Shown in pieces: positions 33,023-40,552 of a stretch of 64,000 bases of DNA. The number at the start of each line of letters is the position of its first letter. The stretch's first letter is position 1. Made by a program: the position numbers and the translations under genes. Below the pieces are notes generated by a model, which saw only the letters and a program-made list of their open reading frames with translations, had not been told where the DNA came from and made no database searches. This stretch comes from DAOQVR01 sp035341665 (GTDB lineage: Bacteria > Chloroflexota > Anaerolineae > JAAYZQ01), in the NCBI GenBank assembly GCA_035341665.1, contig DAOQVR010000003.1:319228-383227 (forward strand), written 5' to 3'.

Positions 33023-33645
33023 TGCCCCCTCCTCAGCATCTCCTCGATCTCCTCCGGAAGCATATAGACGTCCCCGACAGATGCCTCGACTTCTCTGCCC
33101 CCGAACCAGAAGAGACGGCCGTAGTCGATCTCCAGGTCAAGGATGCCGCACACGCCATGGTGGTCCTTCAGCAGCCCGGCGAAGGTCCTGCGGATGGAGG
33201 CCGACTCTTCAAAGAGCATGCTCATGCGCGTGCCGGTGGTGCCGAAGCGGAGGAAGACCAGGTCGACGGGCTTCTCGAAGGCCCAGTGCTGTGCCAGGTC
33301 GGCATAGACGGTCAGGTAGATGAAGCCGATGGCGGCCCGCTTGACGCCATCCGCGTCGGGTGGGGCGTGGTAGGCCTCCTCGAACCCACCGCTGCGAAGG
33401 TACTCCAGGATGGCCTCGTCCGCCTCAAAGACCAGCGAGAGGGCAAACTCGTACTCCGGATTGTCATAGGGAAGGTCGTTCGGCTGCCGGAACCCGGTGG
33501 CGATGGGGAGCACCAGGTCATGGTCGGGAAAGTGGATCGTCGTGGGCGACGGACCGACCGGCTCGGCGATGGCTGCCACGCCCTGGAGGGCGTCCCACAG
33601 ATGTTCGCGCTTGAAGTAGAGCAGATAGTTGTAGTTCAGGCCCAT
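33019..33645 (-). CDS. Conserved-looking hypothetical protein coupled to the giant ATPase
   Basis: A 208-residue soluble protein beginning M-G-L-N-Y-N-Y-L-L-Y-F-K; family not recognised. Start 33645 is chosen because gagga precedes it and the upstream extension reads poorly. It is acidic, has no membrane segment, and contains W-F-G-G-R-E-V-E near the C-terminus. Its stop overlaps the start of the 1512-residue DUF4062 protein (ATGA), implying a fixed production ratio. It could be a ligand-binding partner or inhibitor, but no function can be read from sequence. Confidence 0.7.
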   Translation of the reverse strand: MGLNYNYLLYFKREHLWDALQGVAAIAEPVGPSPTTIHFPDHDLVLPIATGFRQPNDLPYDNPEYEFALSLVFEADEAILEYLRSGGFEEAYHAPPDADGVKRAAIGFIYLTVYADLAQHWAFEKPVDLVFLRFGTTGTRMSMLFEESASIRRTFAGLLKDHHGVCGILDLEIDYGRLFWFGGREVEASVGDVYMLPEEIEEMLRRGQ

Positions 33646-33655
33646 GGATCGTCCT

Positions 33656-33934
33656 CTATTTCCTTCTAGTCTGTGATCGCACGCGATCCCCCTGCTCGCT
33701 GAGGTACAGGTAGTTATCAAAGTGGGCATCGCTCTGGAAGCCGGAGGGGATCACGGCGGTACGGCCGCACTTCGTGCACTTGCAGAAGCAGGCGTCGCTC
33801 TGATCGCCTGGCAGCTCGTCGCCGGACGCGCCGTAGTAGAGCTGCCCCGCGTGGTCACACCCAGAGCCCTTCATTAGCCTCGCGATCAGAAGCAGAAGGC
33901 CAATGACCAGTAGCACAGGGGCCAATTCGCTCAC
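33656..33934 (-). CDS. Small membrane protein with cysteine-rich domain
   Basis: A 92-residue protein: one N-terminal transmembrane helix (A-P-V-L-L-V-I-G-L-L-L-L-I-A), then a soluble part with H, C and a C-F-C-K-C-T-K-C-G motif that could bind a metal. Family not recognised. It lies 10 bp upstream of the 208-residue gene in the same operon and may localise a part of the system to the membrane. Confidence 0.6.
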   Translation of the reverse strand: MSELAPVLLVIGLLLLIARLMKGSGCDHAGQLYYGASGDELPGDQSDACFCKCTKCGRTAVIPSGFQSDAHFDNYLYLSEQGDRVRSQTRRK

Positions 33935-34025
33935 GGCCGCATCTCCCTCAACAGGGCAACGTCGCGTGCCATGTCATGGCTTCTTCCACCTCGAGCGGCC
34001 ACGCAGCTGCGGAATCGTGCCCTGC

Positions 34026-34301
34026 CTAGTCCCTCCAGTCCTCGGTGGCTTTTCGATACCACTTTCCGCCCTCCACCAGGTCGGCGCGCACACCTCTGCC
34101 CTCGACAAGACACCGGCCGAAGGCCACCATCGCGTCCGTGTTGCCGCCCTCGGCAGCCCGCCGGTACCACGCTGCCGCTTGAACGTCGTCCTGTGCGACG
34201 CCCATGCCGTTGGCGTAACGATGGCCCAGCTCGAACTGCGCCTCGTCGTCGCCGGCCTCGGCGCGTGCGACAAGTTGGTTGAGTTCGAGGTTCAGTGTCA
34301 T
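34026..34301 (-). CDS. Sel1-repeat protein
   Basis: A 91-residue protein with two Sel1-like repeats: D-E-A-Q-F-E-L-G-H-R-Y-A-N-G-M-G-V-A-Q-D (about 17-36) followed by A-A-W-Y-R-R-A-A-E-G-G-N, and a second G-R-C-L-V-E-G-R-G-V with K-W-Y-R-K-A. Sel1 repeats form a helical scaffold for protein binding. Start 34301 uses the ATG in TAATG, overlapping the stop of the upstream gene by one base. With only two repeats it is short for the family and may be an adaptor. Confidence 0.78.
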   Translation of the reverse strand: MTLNLELNQLVARAEAGDDEAQFELGHRYANGMGVAQDDVQAAAWYRRAAEGGNTDAMVAFGRCLVEGRGVRADLVEGGKWYRKATEDWRD

Positions 34302-34903
34302 TATAAGTGCTCCTCCATCCGGGCACATTCCCAGGCGACAACCAGCCGAGAGGCACGACCCAGGTCGGCCTCGTCGAGAAGCGGATCCTCCTCCACCAGC
34401 CATGCCGTGACGGCCGCCTGCCGGGCCCCATTCACATCCATCTCCTCGCCGTGCGTGCCCGGATCGATCACGACGTAGTCGTAGCTGCCGAATAGTGGGC
34501 TATCGTTTTGGATGAGCCTGCGATGTGCGGGACCACACACGTGCAGGCGGGATCCGATGCCGAGCTTGCCGAACTTGGAACCGCGCAGGCAGGCCTCCTC
34601 GTCGAATTCGTCCCAGACGCTCGCAGGGTGCATGTCGAAGCAGAATAGCAGTATCTTTTCCAGACTGGGCAGCTTGTCCCGGTCACACCCCGAAAGGCGC
34701 ACCCGCAGCTCGTAGAACGGGAAGTAGATGTCGTGGATACGCACGGTGTCGCCCCACTGGACATGGAAATTGGCGTCTGCCGATTCCACTATCGCGGTGA
34801 ACTCCACCAACGCGCTCCTGTCTCGGCTTTCTCGCCCCCTGCCGCACCCTCGAGAGCTGGTTGCCAGTCCCGTTGCGCAGTGCCCGGTAGGGCCTACATG
34901 CAC
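34301..34903 (-). CDS. Hypothetical protein
   Basis: Up to 200 residues; no family recognised. The first ~30 residues are arginine- and glycine-rich and may not be translated; a GTG at 34807 (V-E-F-T-A-I-V-E-S) is a plausible true start. The core contains alternating strands (H-V-Q-W-G-D-T-V-R-I-H-D-I-Y-F-P-F) and ends in an acidic helix. It is coupled by TAATG to the Sel1 gene, and lies in the small-gene block between the two giant DUF4062 genes. Confidence 0.55.
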   Translation of the reverse strand: MHVGPTGHCATGLATSSRGCGRGRESRDRSALVEFTAIVESADANFHVQWGDTVRIHDIYFPFYELRVRLSGCDRDKLPSLEKILLFCFDMHPASVWDEFDEEACLRGSKFGKLGIGSRLHVCGPAHRRLIQNDSPLFGSYDYVVIDPGTHGEEMDVNGARQAAVTAWLVEEDPLLDEADLGRASRLVVAWECARMEEHL

Positions 34904-34923
34904 TGTCAGGCAAGCTGCCCAGA

Positions 34924-35262
34924 CTAGCCTGGCGAGGCTGCCTCGACAAGCTCCTCGATCAGCGGGCTGGCGTCATCAATGGAGACCAGCTCCCAGTCGA
35001 GCTCGATGCCAAAGCTTGAATCGAGTGCATCGAGCACGTTCTCGCGCCACCGTTCGAGGGCGGACAGGACCCCGCTTTGCAGGCTGCCGCCAGCCGCGCC
35101 TTCTGCCAGGCACTCCTCCAGCCCTTCCGACCAGAAGATGTCAGTGCTGGAGGCGAGCATCTCAATGATCTCGCGTGTGCCTTCCTCGATCCCAACCAGC
35201 AGGTTGGGGCCTTGCCGGCAGAGCATCCCGTAAAACCTGGACCAGTCATAGGTTTGAGGCAT
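34924..35262 (-). CDS. Hypothetical small protein
   Basis: A 112-residue acidic helical protein starting M-P-Q-T-Y-D-W-S-R-F-Y-G-M-L; start chosen for the aaagga SD. Residues about 25-90 look like amphipathic helices (E-E-G-T-R-E-I-I-E-M-L). No family recognised. First of the five small genes that precede the 1512-residue DUF4062 gene on the minus strand. Confidence 0.6.
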   Translation of the reverse strand: MPQTYDWSRFYGMLCRQGPNLLVGIEEGTREIIEMLASSTDIFWSEGLEECLAEGAAGGSLQSGVLSALERWRENVLDALDSSFGIELDWELVSIDDASPLIEELVEAASPG

Positions 35263-35350
35263 GTCAGTTCCTTTCATATGCCAGCGCGCGGGAGAAGGCT
35301 TGCAGACCGATTCCCTTGGCTTCCTCTTCATGGCAGCAGGGGCTGCGCCG

Positions 35351-35602
35351 TCAAGCCGTGACGGTCGGCGATCCCGGCCGGCCCAGCGCCGAGGCCGACG
35401 AGCTCAAGGATGCAGACACTGCCGTCTTCATCGCCTGCTGGTCGAGCGAGGCTTCTTCGCTGACGCCCCAGCGCAAGTCAATCGGCTGGAGACTAGCGCC
35501 ATGTTGGGCGGAGAGCTCGCGCAGGCGCGGGAAGACGCGCGCCTGCGCGGCGTTGCGCTCCGCTTTCAAGTCGCTGAACGTCGAGGATACGAATACGCGG
35601 AA
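35351..35602 (-). pseudogene. Truncated DUF4062 domain fragment
   Basis: Translation from 35602 gives F-R-V-F-V-S-S-T-F-S-D-L-K-A-E-R, then R-V-F-P-R-L-R-E-L, D-L-R-W-G-V-S-E-E-A and S-L-D-Q-Q-A-M-K-T, clearly the N-terminal part of a DUF4062 domain; it then diverges and stops at 35351. The matching region of the full gene at 35627-40351 has a stretch of about 40 bp identical to it. It lacks a normal initiation codon (first candidate TTG at 35569) and all downstream domains. It sits directly behind the stop of the intact giant gene, so it is a decayed or recombined duplicate. Confidence 0.75.
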
Positions 35603-35626
35603 GGCGTGACATGCTTGTGTCGTGCT

Positions 35627-38600
35627 TCATGACCTTTCCCTGAGAATCGATCTCCAGAAGGGTTTGCGCCGTCTGGCTTGAACTCCTGTTTTTTCCGCTT
35701 CCTGGACGGGTCTCTGGACCCCTGCCGGGGCAGGTTGATGTGCTGCGTGACCATCCAGGCGCAGGAGATGAACCATGCCCTGGTCATCACCGACTACGAT
35801 CAGGTGCTCGTGTGGGACACCATGCAGGCAGGTGATCCGGCCATCGCAGGTGAAGCTGGCGAGCATCTCCCCAGATTGGATATCCCAAGCAAACAGGTCG
35901 CTATCGCCGTTGTGCCCGATGATGAGACGGCCCTCACCCACCAGGTGGATATGGCGCAACTCGATGCCAACGAGTTCTTGGGCGACTAGCCCGCTGGTGA
36001 TATCCCAGACTTGCAGGCTCCACTCGTCCAGGGCCACCAGCATCTCACCGCCTGGTGTGAACAATAGCTGCCTGAGCGGGCGTATTTCGCTGCCCACATT
36101 GTGGCGCACCTTTCCGCTCTTGAGGTCCCAAATTCGCAGTGTGCCGCGGGGACACTGGTCGTCAGTCACTCTGGCGGCCAGGTAGCGCCCATCGGGTGAG
36201 AAAGCGGCAGGCCATTCGGCGGCATCGAAGGTGCGGTTGAAGCCTTCCTTGTCCAGCGGGTGTACCCTCACACGACCGTCGTGTCCAACAGCGCATGAAT
36301 GCCCATCTGGAGAGGCAACTGCGCTTCCATAGCCACTCTGCGATGCTGCCGCATAGGGCTGGGCGAGGGGGTTGATTGTCCAGACGCGTACATCTTCTGT
36401 GGATACCAGGATAACACGGTTCTGCGGCGTTACCTGGAGGAGGTAGGGAGCTGTGGTGATGCCGGTCAGGGTGTTGACTTCGCGCCCCTGCACCGGGTCC
36501 CAGAGTTTCAGTGTTCTGTCCAGCGAAGCACTGATCAACTGGCGGCCATCCGCGGTGAAGGCCAGAGCGGTAATGAGATGGGTATGGCCGCACAGGGATT
36601 GCGCCTCAGTAACCTGGCCGTCGTTGAGCTCCCAGATCTTGATCGTCTTGTCCTCGGCGGTCGTGGCCATCTTTCGCCCGCCGGGTGAGATGGCAGCCTG
36701 CAGAACCCGTCCGGCGTGGCTATTGGGTGAAGCTCCATACACGCCAGGGCGCTCCAGAGACCACAGCCTGGCCGCACTGCTGCTCCAATCGGTGCTTGCG
36801 ACTAGCAGCCTCTGCTGGCCAAAGACCAGGCGCTGGTGGATATCGGCGACATCGTCAGGGTAGGCCCCAGCCAAGGAGGAATGCTGAATGCCCTTGTTGA
36901 GATCCCAGAGAGTCAACTGGTCTTGAAGCTCGCCTTTTGAGATGGTCGCGGCATAGTCGCCCCCTGCCAGGCACTTCAGATAACGGGCTTTGCCCACCAG
37001 GATCCTTGGCCTGGGCAGCTTTCGCCCCGTGCGGATATTCCAGGCTTCCAGCCAGCCATCTGGGGTCACGGTCAGCAGGCGTTTGCCATCTGAGGTCAGC
37101 GCGCTCGCCAACACGGGTTCTTCAAGCTCGAACTCAAGGTATTCGTCTTCGTCAGCCAGATTCCAGGCAATGGCGCTCCCTTTTCTCGAGGTGGTGGCAA
37201 AGCTATCGATGCCCGATCGAACCACCCCGTCGATTCTTCTGGAGAGCGAAACGAAATGTCTGCCGTCCGGATCGAAGATCAGCTCGGTGACGGGCGTCGA
37301 GTGACCCTCCTGCCGCCGGAGGACTCTCCCTGTGCGGGTGTTCCAAATCACGATCGAGCCGTCGTCCATCCCGGCGACCAGGCGGCTACCATCGGGATGG
37401 GTACGCAGGACACTGATGCGATCAGCCCTTGAGTCAGAACTCCCTGGCAGGCGCTCCCGCTCCAGGGGGTGCAGCATTTTGCGCTTCTCCAGGTCCCAGA
37501 CCTGGATCTGGTTGGTCTGATCGACCAGGTAGGCTCTCTGCCCACCGGTGCCCATCGTCATGACGACCACTTCGTCTTCCCACTTCAGGTTGCCTAGCGA
37601 CCAGAGTTGCCGACCCGAATCAAGGTCCCACAGGGTTAGGGCATGGCTGACCTCATGATACCCACTCCCCTCGACCAGGAGATGCTCGGCGACGGTGAGG
37701 AGCCTGCGCTCATCCGGCGTCAGTGCGCAGGCAGTCAGTGTGACCCGAGCTGGAGGCTCGGAGTGATCAAAAACCCTGACCAAAGCCTGACCCGGGGCAT
37801 TCAGGCTGGCGCGCAATGGGCGCAGCCAAGGTCTGGGGTGATGCTCTGCTCCGCTCAACAAGGCGGTGATCTCAGGCAGCGCCAAGTCCTTCAATCGCCC
37901 ATGCAGTTGGGCAGGGAGCTGGTCTCGGTGACGGGTGAGGGCAGGCGCAGAGAGGCGGATGGCTTCCTGGATGAGGGTGAATCCTTGGCGGCTGGCCTGC
38001 ACCTGCTGGTCAGTCTGCAAGGCAGGGAGCTCGAGGTCGTGCAATCGCTCGAGCAACGCCTGATGGCCTAAGTGGAGGGCGTACTCGCTGACATAGCTGA
38101 AGTCAGTCAGGGTGTGGATCAGGGCATCGCCGAGGCCAGCCTGGGCCTGCTGGTATGCCTGTTCGGAGAGCTTGCGCAGGTTAGGCGCCTGGCTTCCGGC
38201 GCCCTCCAGGTAGAGCGGCTGCTCGCCAAAAAAGGAGGCCAGGGCAGCATGGCGGCCTGGGCTCTGCCGATCTTGGGCTAGATAATCGCTGCAGGCGATC
38301 TCCTCAAGCTGGCGGTGGTAAAAGCTCAACAACGAGGCGCCATCTGCACGGCGCATGTAGAGGTACGCTTCGAGGTCGAAGAAGAGGCGTGACCAGACGA
38401 CCACGGGCAGGCGGTTGACGCGGGGGGATCTGGGTGAGCGGGCCAGGAAATCCGAAACCACGTCGGGATCGCGGGAGAGCAGATCCAGGATCTCATCTTC
38501 GCTCAAGCCGTTTCTGGCTGCGGCCAGGTAACCCAGGGCACGCTCGACCAGGATCTTGCCATGGTTGCTTTCACGCGCCAGGCGTTCGAAGAGTTGGCGA

Positions 38601-40351
38601 ATCATGCCAGGGATATCCGCCTTGAGATCGGGCAGGGGGTCGTAAGACTTCCAGCGCCGGGCTTCGTCAAGAGCCAGCTTCAGATATAGCGGCAGACCAG
38701 AGCGCGTGAAGCTAGCCAGGACATGCTCTTTCTGGTGCGCCTGCAGGCTACGCTGGGTCTCTGCGAGCCAATGGGATAGGAGCAGGTCGCCTTCCGCCAC
38801 GCTCATTGAAGACAGGTGAATCACGTTCTCCGGCGGGACTTTGCCCCGGAGTATCTCCAGGCACTGTCCGGGGAGAGCCGAGACGACCAGCTTGACCTCG
38901 CGGGGCAGTCTTTCCGGCAACCAGGCCAGGTTGTCAGGGGTGCCTGCATCGCCTACCTGGTCGAGAGCGTCGATAAAAACGAATACGCTCCGGCGGTGTT
39001 CAGCCAACTGGGCTCGCTGGACCTGCTCCCTGAAACGGCGAGGGGTATCCTTGGGAGCCTCTGGCCGGGCGTAAGAGGTTGTGGCAGCCTCAAGATAAAG
39101 AGGGAACTGCTCGACCAGTTGCTCATATTCAGCAGGGACAGATGCTTCCGTTTCAGCATCGCGCAGGCGGGCAAACTGGCGGCATAGGCTTTCGAGCAGT
39201 GCACGCGCAGAAGTAGATTCGGGCGTTGCACCGACGAAACGAGAGATGATCTCGCTGTGGGGATGTGCACCCTGGGCCACCGCGATCGCCCTGGCCATCA
39301 AGGCTGATTTCCCGCACCCTGATTCTCCCCAGACCACCAGGGGATCATGGCTCGAAGATTGCAGATAGCCGGCGATGGCCTGGAGGGGCTGTTCCCTACC
39401 CACGAATTGACCGGCGCGGTCCCGGCCAAACCGAGTATGGCTGGCGATCTCTCTGTCAAGCGGATCCTCATCGCCCAACAAGGCGATTTCCCGGAGGATG
39501 ACTTGCTCCAGGTCCTGGTAAACATCCTGGCCAAGGCGCTCAAGATGATCCAGGCTCGACCCTTGGCCCAACCAATCCGCTTCGTAGGTACGGGTGTTCT
39601 CGGGGAGGGTTGCCTTAAGACGCTCCCTGAGAGCCTGCAATTGGTGGCTGGCCTGCGAGTCTGGATGGCCGTGCTTATCCAGATCGACATAGCTCGCGGC
39701 ACAAGGATCAGCCGGCAGGTTCCTGAGCTCGCGGAAATAGCAGTAGACGTGATTCTTTGCGTCTGGAATGCCTAGAGCCCCGGCCTGGATCTCCTGTTCG
39801 GTTGCCGAAGCGGTGTACTTGAATTGCGCGGAAGGGGGCAGGCCAATATCGTGTGCCGCTTTCTCCAGGATGGCATGCAAGCGCTGCTCGACTGGCTCCC
39901 AGAGCTCGAAGGCAATATGGTCAGCGGTGCGAGGCAGCAAACAGAAGTGCGCCGGAAGGGCATTCTCGTCCAGGCGGTACCACTCTTCCAGCAGGGGACG
40001 ATCTTGGACGGTGGTTGCTTCGACAAGAGCCTGGAATTCGTCAGCGGGTATCTCGGCAGGAAGCGGACGCCAGCCATAGCGGTTCCCCAGCAGAATGACA
40101 AAGTTGGGTCGTGGGCTGATCTTCTGGCAGCGTTCGATCTCGCCCAGGCATATCTTCATGGTCTGCTGGTCGAGCGAGGCTTCTTCGCTGACGCCCCAGC
40201 GCAGGTCGATCACCTGGAAGCGGCAACCGTGTGCCTCGGCCAGGGTGCGCAGCCGGGGAAAGACGCGCGCCTGCAGGGCGTTCCGCTCTTCCGCGAGGTC
40301 GCTAAAGGTAGAGCTGACAAAGATGCGAAAGGTGCGAGACGCGTGGGTCAT
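35627..40351 (-). CDS. DUF4062 - STAND/NACHT-like ATPase - WD40 giant protein
   Basis: A 1574-residue protein. DUF4062 occupies about residues 6-110 (F-R-I-F-V-S-S-T-F-S-D-L, D-L-R-W-G-V-S-E-E-A-S-L-D-Q-Q-T-M-K-I). The ATPase has Walker A G-E-S-G-C-G-K-S-A-L (about 345) and Walker B-like V-F-V-F-I-D-A-L-D-Q-V (about 460). A helical segment precedes WD40 repeats from about residue 900, more degenerate than in the gene at 53-56 kb. Start 40351 follows aaggagt. It is the closest relative in the window of the interrupted gene at 51789-56393. The AAA-RyR gene lies 201 bp upstream on the same strand. Likely a cytoplasmic sensor that assembles on ligand binding. Confidence 0.88.
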   Translation of the reverse strand: MTHASRTFRIFVSSTFSDLAEERNALQARVFPRLRTLAEAHGCRFQVIDLRWGVSEEASLDQQTMKICLGEIERCQKISPRPNFVILLGNRYGWRPLPAEIPADEFQALVEATTVQDRPLLEEWYRLDENALPAHFCLLPRTADHIAFELWEPVEQRLHAILEKAAHDIGLPPSAQFKYTASATEQEIQAGALGIPDAKNHVYCYFRELRNLPADPCAASYVDLDKHGHPDSQASHQLQALRERLKATLPENTRTYEADWLGQGSSLDHLERLGQDVYQDLEQVILREIALLGDEDPLDREIASHTRFGRDRAGQFVGREQPLQAIAGYLQSSSHDPLVVWGESGCGKSALMARAIAVAQGAHPHSEIISRFVGATPESTSARALLESLCRQFARLRDAETEASVPAEYEQLVEQFPLYLEAATTSYARPEAPKDTPRRFREQVQRAQLAEHRRSVFVFIDALDQVGDAGTPDNLAWLPERLPREVKLVVSALPGQCLEILRGKVPPENVIHLSSMSVAEGDLLLSHWLAETQRSLQAHQKEHVLASFTRSGLPLYLKLALDEARRWKSYDPLPDLKADIPGMIRQLFERLARESNHGKILVERALGYLAAARNGLSEDEILDLLSRDPDVVSDFLARSPRSPRVNRLPVVVWSRLFFDLEAYLYMRRADGASLLSFYHRQLEEIACSDYLAQDRQSPGRHAALASFFGEQPLYLEGAGSQAPNLRKLSEQAYQQAQAGLGDALIHTLTDFSYVSEYALHLGHQALLERLHDLELPALQTDQQVQASRQGFTLIQEAIRLSAPALTRHRDQLPAQLHGRLKDLALPEITALLSGAEHHPRPWLRPLRASLNAPGQALVRVFDHSEPPARVTLTACALTPDERRLLTVAEHLLVEGSGYHEVSHALTLWDLDSGRQLWSLGNLKWEDEVVVMTMGTGGQRAYLVDQTNQIQVWDLEKRKMLHPLERERLPGSSDSRADRISVLRTHPDGSRLVAGMDDGSIVIWNTRTGRVLRRQEGHSTPVTELIFDPDGRHFVSLSRRIDGVVRSGIDSFATTSRKGSAIAWNLADEDEYLEFELEEPVLASALTSDGKRLLTVTPDGWLEAWNIRTGRKLPRPRILVGKARYLKCLAGGDYAATISKGELQDQLTLWDLNKGIQHSSLAGAYPDDVADIHQRLVFGQQRLLVASTDWSSSAARLWSLERPGVYGASPNSHAGRVLQAAISPGGRKMATTAEDKTIKIWELNDGQVTEAQSLCGHTHLITALAFTADGRQLISASLDRTLKLWDPVQGREVNTLTGITTAPYLLQVTPQNRVILVSTEDVRVWTINPLAQPYAAASQSGYGSAVASPDGHSCAVGHDGRVRVHPLDKEGFNRTFDAAEWPAAFSPDGRYLAARVTDDQCPRGTLRIWDLKSGKVRHNVGSEIRPLRQLLFTPGGEMLVALDEWSLQVWDITSGLVAQELVGIELRHIHLVGEGRLIIGHNGDSDLFAWDIQSGEMLASFTCDGRITCLHGVPHEHLIVVGDDQGMVHLLRLDGHAAHQPAPAGVQRPVQEAEKTGVQARRRKPFWRSILRERS

Positions 40352-40552
40352 GACTCCTTCCCTTCCTCGTGGCCGGGGGCGCACGCTCGCCGCCGGTCGG
40401 CCAGTCGTCGGCATTCTGACTGGCGCAGCGAGCGAGCCCGGCCACACCCAGAGGCAGGCCGGCCAGCCGGGCAAGGACCGGCACGGTACAGCGCGTTTCA
40501 GACCTCCCTTGTCTCAGAGGCGACGCTCGTCTTGCCATGCTTCGCCGAAAGG

